Below, piece after piece: positions 36,704-46,348 of a stretch of DNA of 64,000 nt. The notes under the pieces are model-generated. The model saw only the letters and a list, made by a program, of their open reading frames with translations, was not told where the DNA came from and ran no database searches. The stretch covers positions 62,001-126,000 of the forward strand of contig CANQOQ010000001.1 in NCBI GenBank assembly GCA_947625495.1, read 5' to 3'. How positions within the stretch are numbered: the first letter of the stretch is position 1; every line of letters begins with the position of its first letter. Origin of the DNA: Candidatus Gastranaerophilales bacterium. GTDB lineage: Bacteria > Cyanobacteriota > Vampirovibrionia > Gastranaerophilales > Gastranaerophilaceae. Made by a program: the position numbers and the translations under genes.

Positions 36704-39250
36704 TTGGCTCAGCAAAATATATTTGAAGACGGGAAAATAGTTCCCGTTAATATCAGAGAACAAATGAAGCAATGTTATATAGATTACGCCATGTCGGTAA
36801 TAATAGGAAGAGCGCTTCCTGATGTACGTGACGGACTAAAACCCGTACACAGGCGTATTTTGTTCGCTATGAACGAACTTGGAATGGCACCCGATAAGCC
36901 GTTTAAAAAATGTGCAAGAATCGTCGGTGAAGTTTTAGGTAAATACCACCCCCACGGTGATACTGCCGTTTATGAAGCATTGGTTCGTATGGCGCAAGAC
37001 TTTTCTACACGTTATTTGACCGTAGACGGGCATGGAAACTTCGGTTCTGTTGACGGCGACGGCGCAGCCGCTATGAGGTACACGGAAGCAAGAATGCACA
37101 AAATTACCACCTCCATGCTTGCTGATATTGATTGTGAAACGGTTGATTTTGTTCCAAACTTTGATGGTTCTCTTGAAGAACCCTCTGTTCTGCCCGTAAG
37201 ACTTCCTATGCTTTTGTTAAACGGAGTATCAGGTATAGCAGTAGGTATGGCAACAAATGTTCCCCCGCATAACTTATGTGAAGTAGTTGACGGTACTATC
37301 GCATTAATAGACAATCCTAATTTAACAATTGACGAATTAATGCAATATATAAAAGGTCCAGATTTTCCAACAGGTGCAAGCATTATAGGAATATCAGAAA
37401 TCAAAAAGGCTTATGCAACAGGCAGAGGTTCAATAAAAATGTCTGCAATATCAACTTTTGAAGAAATTCAAGGCGGTGCAGGCAGACAATCAAAGACCGC
37501 CATTGTCGTTACGGAAATTCCTTATCAGGTTAACAAAGCTATGCTTATTCAAAAAATAGCAGAACTTGTTCGTGATAAGAAAATAGACGGTATATCAGAT
37601 ATCCGTGATGAATCTGACCGTGAAGGAATGCGTATCGTTATTGAATTAAAACGTGACGCAAAACCCGAAGTCGTAAGAAATAATTTATATAAATATACTC
37701 AATTAACTGCTACTTTTGGCGTTAATATGCTGGCTTTGGTCGGACAGCAGCCAAGATTAATGAATCTGCTTGAAGTTCTTAACGAATTTATTGAACACAG
37801 AGTTGAAATTATCACGAGAAGAACCTTATTCTTCCTCAAAAAAGCGAAGATGAGAGCTCATATATTGGAAGGTTTATTGATAGCTCTTGCAAGTCTTGAT
37901 GATGTTATTGAACTTATTAAAAAGTCAAAAACCGCAGATGAAGCAAGACTTGGTTTAATGTCCAAATTCGGTTTAGATGCAGACCAAGCAAATGCAATAC
38001 TTGAAATGCAGTTAAGACGTTTAACAGGCTTAGAACAAGACAAAATAAAAGCAGAATATGATGAATTAAAACAAAAAATTCAAGAATATGAAGAACTCTT
38101 ATCAGACAGAAATAAAGTATTAGCTTTAATTAAAACGGAATTAAAAGAAGATAAAGAAAAATACGGCGATGACAGAAAAACTCAAATATTGCCTGAAGCT
38201 GATGAAATGACAATAGAGGATTTAACTCCTAATGTAGCAATGGCTGTATTCATTACACGTCAAGGTTATATTAAACGTATTTCTCTTGATACGTTTGAAC
38301 GTCAAAACCGTGCAACAAGAGGAAAAGGCGGTATTAAAACAAAAGAAGATGATGATGTAGGTCATTTCTTTACTGCAATGATGCACGATAAAGTATTATT
38401 CTTCTCAAATAAAGGAACTGTATACAGTCTGAATGTCTATGACTTCCCTGAAGGTTCAAGACAAGCTAAAGGACTGCCTATTATAAATGTTCTGCCTATT
38501 GAACAGGATGAAAAAATTACTGCAGTTGTTCCTGTTTCAAACTTTGACCCGAACTCTAACTTAATAATGCTTACAAAGAAAGGCTATATTAAGAGAATCG
38601 GTCTTGATAACTTTGCAAATATCAGGAAAAACGGTATTATAGCAATCGGACTTGAAGAAGGAGATACTCTAAACTGGGTTAAACAAGCGAACAGTTCTGA
38701 TGAAGTCTTTATTGCAACTTCTTGCGGTATGGCAATAAGGTTTGCCATAGATGATTTAAGACCTTTGGGCAGAAGTGCAAGAGGTGTAAACTCAATGAAA
38801 CTAAGAACTGCTGATACCATAATCGGCTGCGATATTATACCGAGAAACTTTGACGCAGACCTATTAGTTGTAACATCAGACGGCTTCGGCAAACGCTCTA
38901 AGATGTCCGAGTTCAGACCTCAAAACAGGGGCGGTATAGGTTTAATAGCTACTAAATTTAAATCAGCTTCATCAAGACTTGTTGCACTGACGGTTGTTGA
39001 AGAAAATGACGAAATTATGGTAGTAACTCAAAACGGCATTGTTTCAAGAATAAAAGCTTCGGATATTTCAAGACAAGGCAGACCCGCAACAGGTGTAAGA
39101 ATCCAAAACTTAATGGAAAATGATTCAGTTATGGCTGTTAACAAAATTGTCGTAACCGACACAAAAGATTCTTTAGCGCCTGAAGATGCCATTGAAGAAA
39201 ATGTAGATGAAGCAATCCAAAACAAACTCGGAGATTTTGATAATGAATAA
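36704..39250 (+). CDS. gyrA: DNA gyrase subunit A
   Basis: An 848-residue topoisomerase IIA subunit. The catalytic tyrosine is Y126 in AAMRYTEAR; the quinolone region reads [15 protein letters not shown], with T87 and E91 at the positions of E. coli S83 and D87. C-terminal blades show the GyrA-box-like [10 protein letters not shown], which supports negative supercoiling activity rather than ParC. The start is a TTG after AAAGGGG. It heads an operon with ridA and dtd, each overlapping the next. Confidence 0.95.
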   Translation: MAQQNIFEDGKIVPVNIREQMKQCYIDYAMSVIIGRALPDVRDGLKPVHRRILFAMNELGMAPDKPFKKCARIVGEVLGKYHPHGDTAVYEALVRMAQDFSTRYLTVDGHGNFGSVDGDGAAAMRYTEARMHKITTSMLADIDCETVDFVPNFDGSLEEPSVLPVRLPMLLLNGVSGIAVGMATNVPPHNLCEVVDGTIALIDNPNLTIDELMQYIKGPDFPTGASIIGISEIKKAYATGRGSIKMSAISTFEEIQGGAGRQSKTAIVVTEIPYQVNKAMLIQKIAELVRDKKIDGISDIRDESDREGMRIVIELKRDAKPEVVRNNLYKYTQLTATFGVNMLALVGQQPRLMNLLEVLNEFIEHRVEIITRRTLFFLKKAKMRAHILEGLLIALASLDDVIELIKKSKTADEARLGLMSKFGLDADQANAILEMQLRRLTGLEQDKIKAEYDELKQKIQEYEELLSDRNKVLALIKTELKEDKEKYGDDRKTQILPEADEMTIEDLTPNVAMAVFITRQGYIKRISLDTFERQNRATRGKGGIKTKEDDDVGHFFTAMMHDKVLFFSNKGTVYSLNVYDFPEGSRQAKGLPIINVLPIEQDEKITAVVPVSNFDPNSNLIMLTKKGYIKRIGLDNFANIRKNGIIAIGLEEGDTLNWVKQANSSDEVFIATSCGMAIRFAIDDLRPLGRSARGVNSMKLRTADTIIGCDIIPRNFDADLLVVTSDGFGKRSKMSEFRPQNRGGIGLIATKFKSASSRLVALTVVEENDEIMVVTQNGIVSRIKASDISRQGRPATGVRIQNLMENDSVMAVNKIVVTDTKDSLAPEDAIEENVDEAIQNKLGDFDNE

Positions 39251-39617
39251 AGTAATATCAACGGATAAAGCACCGAAAGCAATAGGACCTTATTCACAGG
39301 CATATTTATCGGGAAATACTCTGTATTGTTCGGGGCAAATCGCAATAAACCCTTCAACCAACGAGTTTATTAACGGCACGATTGAAGAGCAGACAAATCA
39401 AATACTGAAAAATATTGAAGGCCTCTTGACTGCTGCAGGTTTCAGCTATAATGACGTTGTAAAAACCACTTGTTTTCTCGCAGATATGAAAGATTTTTCA
39501 ACATTTAATAATTTATATGAAAAATACTTTGTATCAAAGCCTGCACGCTCCTGCGTAGCGGCAAAAGAGCTTCCGAAAGGCGCACTGGTTGAGATAGAAG
39601 TTATTGCGGTTAAATAA
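39243..39617 (+). CDS. ridA: RidA family reactive intermediate/imine deaminase
   Basis: A 124-residue protein of the YjgF/YER057c/UK114 family that hydrolyses reactive 2-aminoacrylate, a by-product of PLP enzymes such as serine dehydratases. The family motif [11 protein letters not shown] near the start and the active-site arginine in [21 protein letters not shown] are intact. The start at 39243 overlaps the gyrA end by eight bases; a further in-frame upstream start would eliminate the conserved N-terminus. Confidence 0.93.
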   Translation: MNKVISTDKAPKAIGPYSQAYLSGNTLYCSGQIAINPSTNEFINGTIEEQTNQILKNIEGLLTAAGFSYNDVVKTTCFLADMKDFSTFNNLYEKYFVSKPARSCVAAKELPKGALVEIEVIAVK

Positions 39618-40063
39618 TGAAGCTTGTAGTTCAAAGAGTAAAAAATGCTTCTTTAGTTATTGATAATGAGCTATATAGCTCTATAGGGCAGGGATATCTT
39701 GTTTTATTCGGGGCGGAAAAAGGTGATAAACCCGAACAAGCGGACTGGCTCAGCAATAAAATATGTGATTTAAGATGTTTTTCAGATGAAAACGGCAAAA
39801 TGAATCTGTCTGTTAAAGATATCGGAGGCGAAATGTTGATTGTTTCGCAATTTACACTGGCAGCAGATGTAAAAAAAGGGAAACGTCCCAGTTTTGATAA
39901 TGCAATGCCGCCTGAGAGTGCCAAAGAGCTTTATGAACATTTTATTTCAAAAGTTAAAGAGCAAAATATCGCAGTCAAAACCGGAGTTTTCGGAGCTCAC
40001 ATGGAGATAACTCTCTTAAATGACGGCCCCGTAACTTTTATAATTGAAGCGCCTTTAATTTAA
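39617..40063 (+). CDS. dtd: D-aminoacyl-tRNA deacylase
   Basis: A 148-residue enzyme that removes D-amino acids (and glycine on tRNA-Ala) from tRNAs. The [13 protein letters not shown] opening, the catalytic SQFTLAADVKKGKRPSF block and the C-terminal NDGPVTFIIEAP (Gly-cisPro-type selectivity region) are diagnostic. It overlaps ridA by one base (TAATG) and the convergent SGNH gene by nine. Confidence 0.94.
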   Translation: MKLVVQRVKNASLVIDNELYSSIGQGYLVLFGAEKGDKPEQADWLSNKICDLRCFSDENGKMNLSVKDIGGEMLIVSQFTLAADVKKGKRPSFDNAMPPESAKELYEHFISKVKEQNIAVKTGVFGAHMEITLLNDGPVTFIIEAPLI

Positions 40064-40990
40064 ATATGGTTTTATTTTTTCCACTAATTTAGGAGTCACT
40101 ATCTCCCATACTTTTTTATTCGGATGTCCATCTTGCAGCTGATATTGCTTATCCGCCAAATTTATATCAAGACCCAAATCATGCGAGGACCTGATTATAA
40201 TAATACCTTGAGTTTGTAAATCCTGTGCAATTTCTTCAAATAAAGGAGAATCATAATAGACAAATATTATCAACTTAACATTATTATATTTTTCATCCAA
40301 AATATTTTTTAATTCAATAAAATGCAGTTTTAATAATTTTTTTAAATATTCTTTATAAGAATTACTGTTTTCAAACAATATATAATACATCCACTCTCTC
40401 ACGGATGAAAGAAGAGGAAATCTCGAAATAATAAACGGGGGTTTTTTTCTTTCAAGTTTTTCATTTTTAATTTTATAAAGAAATTCATTGCTCTCATAAG
40501 GCATATTAGGTATAACAAGCCGCATAATATGAAAATCTGCATATATATAAATAACAACAGCAGGATCAATATTTACTTTTTCTTCAAAAACACCATTTTT
40601 TAACATTGCAATTAATGTATTAACTGCTTTACTTATAATTCCCAAATTGTATACAGGATTTTTAACCAACTGAGCCGTCCTGTAAGAAACCGTTTCTTCT
40701 TCCTTTAATCCCTGACCATAAGCAAAAGAACATCCGGTATATACTATAGATTTATGTTTTACCCCGCCTCCTTCAGTTACATTTAACGGTTTTCGCCATT
40801 GTATATTATTTTTTAAATAGTTATAATCATAACTTTTCGAAGTTGCTATTTTTTTAGTCATATTGCCAATATAATTTAATTTTATACCATAGCGTTTTTC
40901 GTGGATTAAAAAGCATGTATAATCTATAGCAAAAAATATAATAATTATTAATAAAATATTTAAGATAAATATTAAACTATTTTTTTTCAT
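40055..40990 (-). CDS. SGNH-hydrolase-like membrane-anchored protein
   Basis: A 311-residue protein with an N-terminal membrane helix (about 5-28). The block YTGCSFAYGQGL resembles the SGNH motif GDSxxxGxG, with the serine kept but the aspartate replaced by cysteine, and DGHPN near the C-terminus fits the catalytic Asp-x-His block V. Such proteins often add or remove acetyl groups from surface glycans. It follows adenine deaminase by four bases on the minus strand, but the functional link is unclear. Confidence 0.65.
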   Translation of the reverse strand: MKKNSLIFILNILLIIIIFFAIDYTCFLIHEKRYGIKLNYIGNMTKKIATSKSYDYNYLKNNIQWRKPLNVTEGGGVKHKSIVYTGCSFAYGQGLKEEETVSYRTAQLVKNPVYNLGIISKAVNTLIAMLKNGVFEEKVNIDPAVVIYIYADFHIMRLVIPNMPYESNEFLYKIKNEKLERKKPPFIISRFPLLSSVREWMYYILFENSNSYKEYLKKLLKLHFIELKNILDEKYNNVKLIIFVYYDSPLFEEIAQDLQTQGIIIIRSSHDLGLDINLADKQYQLQDGHPNKKVWEIVTPKLVEKIKPYLN

Positions 40991-40994
40991 TAAG

Positions 40995-42710
40995 TTAATC
41001 CTTTATAAATAAATCTGTAAAGTCAGAATTTATGACATCAAAAAGTCCCTTATCGGTTAATTTGAGCTCGGGAATAACGGAAAGAGATAAGAAAGACATA
41101 GTCATAAATGGCTCTTGCAATATACATCCGATATCATTTTGACCTGATTTAAGCAAACGGCATTTTTCAATAACATTTTCCGCTGATTCGTTTGACATCA
41201 AACCTGCAATCGGCAGTTCAAGTTTAGCAATAACTTCTCCGTTTTTAACAATAACTTTTCCGCCTTGAGATTTAACAAGTTCTTTTATAGCCTTAAACAT
41301 ATCCTCATCATTAGTTCCTATAACAATTAAATTATGTGCATCATGAGCAACTGTTGAAGCAATAGCACCTGATTTAATCCCAAAACCTTTTACAAAGCCT
41401 TTTCCTATATTCCCGCTTGCTTTATGTCTCTCAATTACGAGAATTTTTAATACGTCATCATCTGCATTACTTTCTGCATAACCATTTTTAACATTAACTT
41501 TAGCCTTAACCGTTTTTGTGACAAGCTGATGTTCAACTACCTCAATAGCTTTCACATATTCAGATTCCGCTTTTATTTTTAAATCATCTTTTTCAAGCCA
41601 TCTTATATTAACAGTACCATTCAATAAAGTCCTGTGTTCTTTTGGAATATCAACCGTTAATTCAGAGTTTTGAGCAACAATTTTACCTTTTTTTATAACA
41701 ACGGAAGGGGTAAAATCAATAAGATTGTCCAAAATAAGTAAATCTGCAATATATCCCGGTGCAACAGCACCGAGATTTTTAATACCAAAATATTCTGCAG
41801 TATTAATACTTGCCATTTGCACGGCTTTAACGGGATTTATTCCCATTTCTACGGATTTCTTAACCATCATATTAATATGCGCCGATAAATCTTGAGGATA
41901 TCTGTCATCCGTAACAAAAAAACATTTGCGTGACGGCACTTTTTTAATTGCAGGAATAAGTGCTTCCAGATTTTTTGCAGCACTTCCCTCTCTAATCATT
42001 AAATGCATTCCCAATCTCAATTTTTCAATTGCTTCTTCTACATTCGTACATTCATGATCGGAGGTAATACCTGATGAAATATAAGCACACAAATTTTTGC
42101 CTGAAAGATAAGGTGCATGCCCGTCTATCCGTTTATTTTTATCAAGTGCAAGTTTTATTTTTGCCAAAACTTCTTTATCTGAGTTAATGACCCCCGAAAA
42201 ATTCATCATTTCCGCAATACCTAAAATCCAAGGACTATCAATTAAAAGAGATAAATCATAGCAATTCAGTTCAAAACCGGAGGTTTCATTTTTAGAAGCG
42301 GGAACACAAGATGGCAGCATCATATATATATCTAAAGGTAAGTTTTTTGAAGCTTCTCTCAAATAGCTGATACCGTGAAGCCCAACTACATTAGCTATTT
42401 CATGCGGATCTGCGACTATAGTGGTTGTTCCTGAAGGAATAACCATTCTTGCAAATTCACAGGGAGATAGCATTGAACTTTCTATATGTACGTGTCCATC
42501 TATAAAAGAGGGTGATAAAAATTTCCCCTCACCGTTTATTTCCGTCTGACCTTCATAACCGCTGCCAACTCCAACTATAATACCATCTGTAATTGCAACA
42601 TCTGCTTCATATATTTCTTCGGTTAATACATTTATAATCTGTATATTTTTTATAACTAAATCAGATTTACAGCTTGATTTTGCACTGTTTATTATTTCTT
42701 CCAATCCCAT
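40995..42710 (-). CDS. ade: Adenine deaminase
   Basis: A 571-residue amidohydrolase converting adenine to hypoxanthine and ammonia. The metal-binding GHVHIESSMLSPCEFAR motif, VADPHEIANV, the DDRYPQDL block and the C-terminal HDAHNLIVIG signature of adenine deaminases are all present, and the length is typical. AAGG precedes the ATG. It probably serves purine salvage or nitrogen release. Confidence 0.95.
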   Translation of the reverse strand: MGLEEIINSAKSSCKSDLVIKNIQIINVLTEEIYEADVAITDGIIVGVGSGYEGQTEINGEGKFLSPSFIDGHVHIESSMLSPCEFARMVIPSGTTTIVADPHEIANVVGLHGISYLREASKNLPLDIYMMLPSCVPASKNETSGFELNCYDLSLLIDSPWILGIAEMMNFSGVINSDKEVLAKIKLALDKNKRIDGHAPYLSGKNLCAYISSGITSDHECTNVEEAIEKLRLGMHLMIREGSAAKNLEALIPAIKKVPSRKCFFVTDDRYPQDLSAHINMMVKKSVEMGINPVKAVQMASINTAEYFGIKNLGAVAPGYIADLLILDNLIDFTPSVVIKKGKIVAQNSELTVDIPKEHRTLLNGTVNIRWLEKDDLKIKAESEYVKAIEVVEHQLVTKTVKAKVNVKNGYAESNADDDVLKILVIERHKASGNIGKGFVKGFGIKSGAIASTVAHDAHNLIVIGTNDEDMFKAIKELVKSQGGKVIVKNGEVIAKLELPIAGLMSNESAENVIEKCRLLKSGQNDIGCILQEPFMTMSFLSLSVIPELKLTDKGLFDVINSDFTDLFIKD

Positions 42711-42898
42711 TTTTTTACCTTTTTAACCATTTCTTGATATTTAAAAGTTTATCATTAAAAAAATATAAGAATATATATTTAGATTTTTGAGTATGAATAT
42801 CCATTTTTACAAAACTTAACAATCATAATTCAAAAATTAAAGTTAGGAGTAAAAAAAACCGATTAAGAGATTAAGTAACAATAAAAACGGAGAAAAAA

Positions 42899-43861
42899 AT
42901 GGGCTTAGCAGCTTCACAAGCAAGATTTTTAGGTATAACAGCAAGAAAATCTAATATAGAATATGAAGGACAGCAAGTAAACCAACAGAGAACAGCACTT
43001 GCTGAAGAAGTAAACTCTTTATACAGCCAGCTTTTATCATTAAAAGTTCCTGTAGCACCTAATACTACGGAATTTTACGAAACTGACTACTCTTTTGAAT
43101 TAACAAACACAAAAGATGATAAAGGTAAGAGCTATGACGGAAAATATTTAGTAAAAAATTATTATATGAATGATGACGGTTCATATTATTTAAATACCGA
43201 ACGTTCTTATGATAAAACCGTAGCAGTAGGAAGTGTATTATCAAATGCTTCAATTAAAAATGAAAACGGATATAAATTAAATCTGCCTGATGGAGTATAC
43301 GATTTGCAAGTTGCTCAAAACAGTAAAAACATGATTGATTTAATTAATGAAACATACCCCGAAAGCCCGATTCAAGATGATAGTTTATATTTTTACAGAG
43401 ATAATACAGGTGTAACACACTACATCGATAAAAAAAGTGTAGAATCATATACAGAAGGGACTTCCATAACAGCTTATACAAGTTCACAAAAAAATGTTAC
43501 GGAAACGGTTGTTTTTGAAAATGCAAAAGTTACACTTGATGCAAATAACAGATTTCAAAGCGTACAGGTAACAGTTCCAGGCGGGTCTTCTTCCGTAACT
43601 TCGTCTGTTGATACAACCAGAACCTATGATACAGAAGGTTATGAAGCAGCTTTAAGAGATTATACAATGAGTAAAGAAGAATATGATAAAGCTGTTGCCG
43701 ACTTAAATGCTCAAACAGAATCCCTGCAGCAAGAAGATAAAGTTCTTGAATTGAGATTAAATCAAATTGATACGGAACAAAATGAGCTTCAAACTGAATT
43801 GGATGCTGTAAAAGCTATTCTTGATAAGAATATTGAAAAGACATTTAATACATTCTCATAA
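42899..43861 (+). CDS. Lineage-type hypothetical protein, MGLAASQARFL family
   Basis: A 320-residue protein with a helical N-terminus (MGLAASQARFLGITARKSN then EGQQVNQQRTALAEEVNSLYSQL), a beta-rich, Tyr/Thr/Ser-rich middle (about 60-235), and a C-terminal coiled coil (about 250-315) ending KNIEKTFNTFS. The helix-beta-helix plan with conserved ends recalls flagellin/hook-type or type III-exported filament proteins, but I cannot assign it to them. From memory, similar ends occur in gut-cyanobacterial hypothetical proteins. GGAG precedes the start. The next gene also encodes a secreted-looking protein. Confidence 0.7.
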   Translation: MGLAASQARFLGITARKSNIEYEGQQVNQQRTALAEEVNSLYSQLLSLKVPVAPNTTEFYETDYSFELTNTKDDKGKSYDGKYLVKNYYMNDDGSYYLNTERSYDKTVAVGSVLSNASIKNENGYKLNLPDGVYDLQVAQNSKNMIDLINETYPESPIQDDSLYFYRDNTGVTHYIDKKSVESYTEGTSITAYTSSQKNVTETVVFENAKVTLDANNRFQSVQVTVPGGSSSVTSSVDTTRTYDTEGYEAALRDYTMSKEEYDKAVADLNAQTESLQQEDKVLELRLNQIDTEQNELQTELDAVKAILDKNIEKTFNTFS

Positions 43862-43863
43862 AA

Positions 43864-43891
43864 AAACTCTCCCTAATAGGGAGAAAAAAGG
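43864..43891. other. Hairpin between the two secreted-looking genes
   Basis: TCTCCCT pairs with AGGGAGA around AAT. On the plus strand it is followed by A residues, so it is not a canonical terminator for the upstream gene; it may stabilise the upstream mRNA end or attenuate the downstream gene. Confidence 0.5.
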
Positions 43892-43925
43892 TTAGTTATT
43901 ACAAATAAACACAGGCAGGAAGAAA

Positions 43926-44732
43926 ATGAGTTATAAGAATGACAGTTATTTGGTTATCTCAAACAAATATGGCGGATTGAGCAGTGATGCTACCGCAATG
44001 TTATTTGAAACATACGACTTGTTAAGAGATATAACGGTAAGCGGTTCAGCCTCAGACGGTGCAGGTTTTGGTACTGCGGGCAGTTTCTTGTGGAAACTTG
44101 CAAGTATGATATCACCGAGTGCTTTTATGTCATCAATGGGTGGTGGAACAGCTATAAATATACCCGGAACATCTTATTGGTCGCCTTCTAACTCGACAAG
44201 CAGTTTAAATTCCGCATTCGGTATAGGTTCATTATCGCAATATACAGGATTTACAGGCGGTGCGGCACCTATTGTACAAGGATTCGGAAGCAGTTTATCA
44301 GAAGGTTATGTTACAGGCGGGGCTTCTGCTTTAACATCCGTAAGCGATATTGCAGGTTCTGCAGGCATGAATGCCTTAACTTATACGGCAGGTTTAGCTT
44401 CAGGATTCGGATTCGGTGACAGCTTCTTGCTTCCTGCAGCAGGTATCGTATCGGGTTTTGGCGGTATTTTGCAAGCAATGTCGCCTTATTTGGGTTCATT
44501 TGGTCTTGGTACTACTCTTGTAGGTAACTTACTTCAAGGTGTTTCAAGTGCTCCGTTAGCGGCCTATCAAAAAGTTACAAGCAGTATTTTATCTAATGCC
44601 GACACCATTTTACAAAACAAAGTTAAAAATATTGAAACTGTTGTTAAAATGTTAGATGCTCAAAACGATGTCGTCAAGAAAATGTTAAAAGATGATATTG
44701 AGGGTATGTCTGATAAAATTCAAAATCTATAA
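43926..44732 (+). CDS. Gly/Ser-rich hydrophobic protein of unknown function
   Basis: A 268-residue protein without a classical signal peptide. Residues about 55-215 are rich in Gly, Ser, Ala and aromatic residues with low charge (for instance SSMGGGTAINIPGTSYWSPS and GFGFGDSFLLPAAGIVSGFGG), and the last 60 residues form a charged helix. This profile resembles small translocator or pore-like proteins and some secreted surface proteins. It lies 64 bases after the MGLAASQ-type gene and ends with a terminator, so the two genes are likely co-expressed. Confidence 0.65.
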   Translation: MSYKNDSYLVISNKYGGLSSDATAMLFETYDLLRDITVSGSASDGAGFGTAGSFLWKLASMISPSAFMSSMGGGTAINIPGTSYWSPSNSTSSLNSAFGIGSLSQYTGFTGGAAPIVQGFGSSLSEGYVTGGASALTSVSDIAGSAGMNALTYTAGLASGFGFGDSFLLPAAGIVSGFGGILQAMSPYLGSFGLGTTLVGNLLQGVSSAPLAAYQKVTSSILSNADTILQNKVKNIETVVKMLDAQNDVVKKMLKDDIEGMSDKIQNL

Positions 44733-44738
44733 TTTTTT

Positions 44739-44766
44739 TAACGGGACTCATTTGAGTCCTGTTTTT
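44739..44766 (+). terminator. Terminator of the two-gene secreted-protein unit
   Basis: GGGACTC pairs with GAGTCCT (with G-T pairs) around ATTT, followed by five T. Its 3' arm contains the -35 box of the next gene. Confidence 0.75.
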
Positions 44767-44780
44767 GTATAGTGTATTAT
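44752..44780 (+). promoter_or_regulatory. Promoter of PD-(D/E)XK-like gene, predicted leaderless start
   Basis: TTGAGT (44752-44757), 17 bases and TATTAT (44775-44780) leave six bases before the ATG at 44787. It overlaps the upstream terminator hairpin. Confidence 0.6.
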
Positions 44781-44786
44781 GATTAT

Positions 44787-45194
44787 ATGCGCAGAATAAA
44801 TCCGGTTGATATAATTATAATGGTACTTGCTGTAGGATTAATATTTACTTCAATTACGGAAGTAAATATAAACCCCAAAGAAGCCGTTGAAAGTCACCCT
44901 GAAATTAAATTAAAAGAAAAAGATTACGTTAATCAATACTGTAAAGGGATAAAAGAATACACACTTCCTGATCGTACAAGAATAGATTGTCTTACGGACG
45001 AATATGCCATTGAATTTGACTATGCTAAAAAATGGGCAGAAAGTATTGGTCAATCTTTATATTACGCTAAAAAAACAGGTAAAAAACCTGCCGTAGCCAT
45101 TATTATGTCATGCGAAAATGACAGAAAATATATAAAAAGAATTCAAGACACGGATAAAGACATTACCATTTTTGAAATATGGCAAAAAAACTAA
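44787..45194 (+). CDS. Membrane-anchored PD-(D/E)XK-like protein
   Basis: A 135-residue protein with one N-terminal membrane helix (about 5-26) and a small alpha/beta domain. The block PDRTRIDCLTDEYAIEFDYAKKW followed by ESIGQSLYYAKKTGKKPAV in two parts resembles a restriction-endonuclease-like family in which an Asp, Glu and Lys/Asp set bind metal. If active, it would be a nuclease outside or at the membrane, for example acting on incoming DNA. The ATG at 44787 is chosen because a -10 box lies six bases upstream; an in-frame GTG at 44772 is the alternative. Confidence 0.65.
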   Translation: MRRINPVDIIIMVLAVGLIFTSITEVNINPKEAVESHPEIKLKEKDYVNQYCKGIKEYTLPDRTRIDCLTDEYAIEFDYAKKWAESIGQSLYYAKKTGKKPAVAIIMSCENDRKYIKRIQDTDKDITIFEIWQKN

Positions 45195-46000
45195 TTTATA
45201 GCAAGTTTATAGATTTTATTTTTATTTTCCCCGTATAATTTAGCTATTATTTTTGAAATATCTTTCGGTGAAAATCCCTCATTTTTAAGAATATTAATCT
45301 TTTTAACCAATTCACCGTCTTCTAAAAGTAATGTTTCCTGAGCATATATCATAACAACAATTTCGCCCTTAAGAGTATTATTTTTATAATAGTCTATAAT
45401 GTTACTTATTGAATCGGTTTTAACTTCTTCATATATTTTTGTAAGTTCTCTTGCCACCGAAATTTTAATATCGCCAAAATTGTTTTTAAGATTTTCAAGA
45501 GTTTCAATCAGCCTGTTAGGAGATTCATAGAAAATGCAATTAGTATGTTTATATTTATCAAGTATGTCAATCTGCTGTTTTTTCACTCTCGGTATAAATC
45601 CTATAAATGCAAATTCTTCGTTATCTCTTACAAGATGAGTCAAAAAAGTTATAACGGCGCAAGCTCCCGGAATCGATGTAAATTTAATATTATTTTCTCT
45701 CAGTTTAGCAACTAACTCGCTTCCCGGATCTGAAATACAAGGTGTACCCGCATCCGATACAAGCGCTATTTTATTTCCTTCTTTTATTAAATTTATTATT
45801 TTATCACTTTTTTCCTTTTCATTAAATTTGTGATAATCCGTTACTTTTGTTTTAATATTATATTTTTCAAGCAGAATTTTAGTAACTCTGGTATCCTCAC
45901 AGGCAATATAATCAACACTTTTAAGAACTTCAACGGCTCTATACGAAATATCCGATAAATTTCCTATGGGCGTAGCAACAATATATAAAGAGACTTCCAT
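45191..46000 (-). CDS. rsmI: 16S rRNA 2'-O-ribose C1402 methyltransferase RsmI
   Basis: A 269-residue tetrapyrrole-methylase-fold enzyme. YIVATPIGNLSDISYRA, CEDTRVTKILL, LVSDAGTPCISDPG and FYESPNRL are the classic RsmI blocks in order. It methylates the decoding site of 16S rRNA. Its stop codon overlaps the convergent gene's stop in a shared CTAA. It is last in a minus-strand group with a STAS and an AMIN protein. Confidence 0.95.
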   Translation of the reverse strand: MEVSLYIVATPIGNLSDISYRAVEVLKSVDYIACEDTRVTKILLEKYNIKTKVTDYHKFNEKEKSDKIINLIKEGNKIALVSDAGTPCISDPGSELVAKLRENNIKFTSIPGACAVITFLTHLVRDNEEFAFIGFIPRVKKQQIDILDKYKHTNCIFYESPNRLIETLENLKNNFGDIKISVARELTKIYEEVKTDSISNIIDYYKNNTLKGEIVVMIYAQETLLLEDGELVKKINILKNEGFSPKDISKIIAKLYGENKNKIYKLAIN

Positions 46001-46004
46001 AAAT

Positions 46005-46343
46005 TTACTTTCTTAAAACAGGATTTGATGCAACATTTTCAAATGTTTTATTTAACCCCGTAACATCAAGCATTCTATTTACCTTGGGTGTAACATTTTT
46101 TATCTGTATTGATTTATTATTCATAAGAGCTACTTTTTGAATACTTAATAAAGTTTTTAAGGCTTTAAAATCTATATTTTCTATATCAGAAAAATCAAGA
46201 GTAATATTTTTTGCATTCTCAAAATCATTATTATAAATACTGCTGATATTTTCAAACAAGTCTGATGCTTTTACTATCTGCATAAAATTATTCATCCATT
46301 TGTTGCATAAAAATATATTAATATTTTTTTTAAAATAATGCAA
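46005..46343 (-). CDS. STAS-domain protein (anti-anti-sigma-like)
   Basis: A 112-residue protein whose core NITLDFSDIENIDFKALKTLLSI fits the STAS fold strand-helix around the regulatory position (here D-F-K-A rather than the D-S-S/T phosphosite), followed by NVTPKVNRMLDVTGL. The missing serine suggests it is not regulated by classic SpoIIAB-type phosphorylation. The first 18 or so residues are doubtful; an internal ATG at MQIVKAS is likely if translation re-starts. It is five bases after the AMIN gene. Confidence 0.7.
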   Translation of the reverse strand: MHYFKKNINIFLCNKWMNNFMQIVKASDLFENISSIYNNDFENAKNITLDFSDIENIDFKALKTLLSIQKVALMNNKSIQIKNVTPKVNRMLDVTGLNKTFENVASNPVLRK

Positions 46344-46348
46344 TAATA

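Noticed and set aside
43864-43891. Rho-independent terminator for the 320-residue protein gene
   Set aside because: The stem is followed by A residues, not T, on the coding strand.
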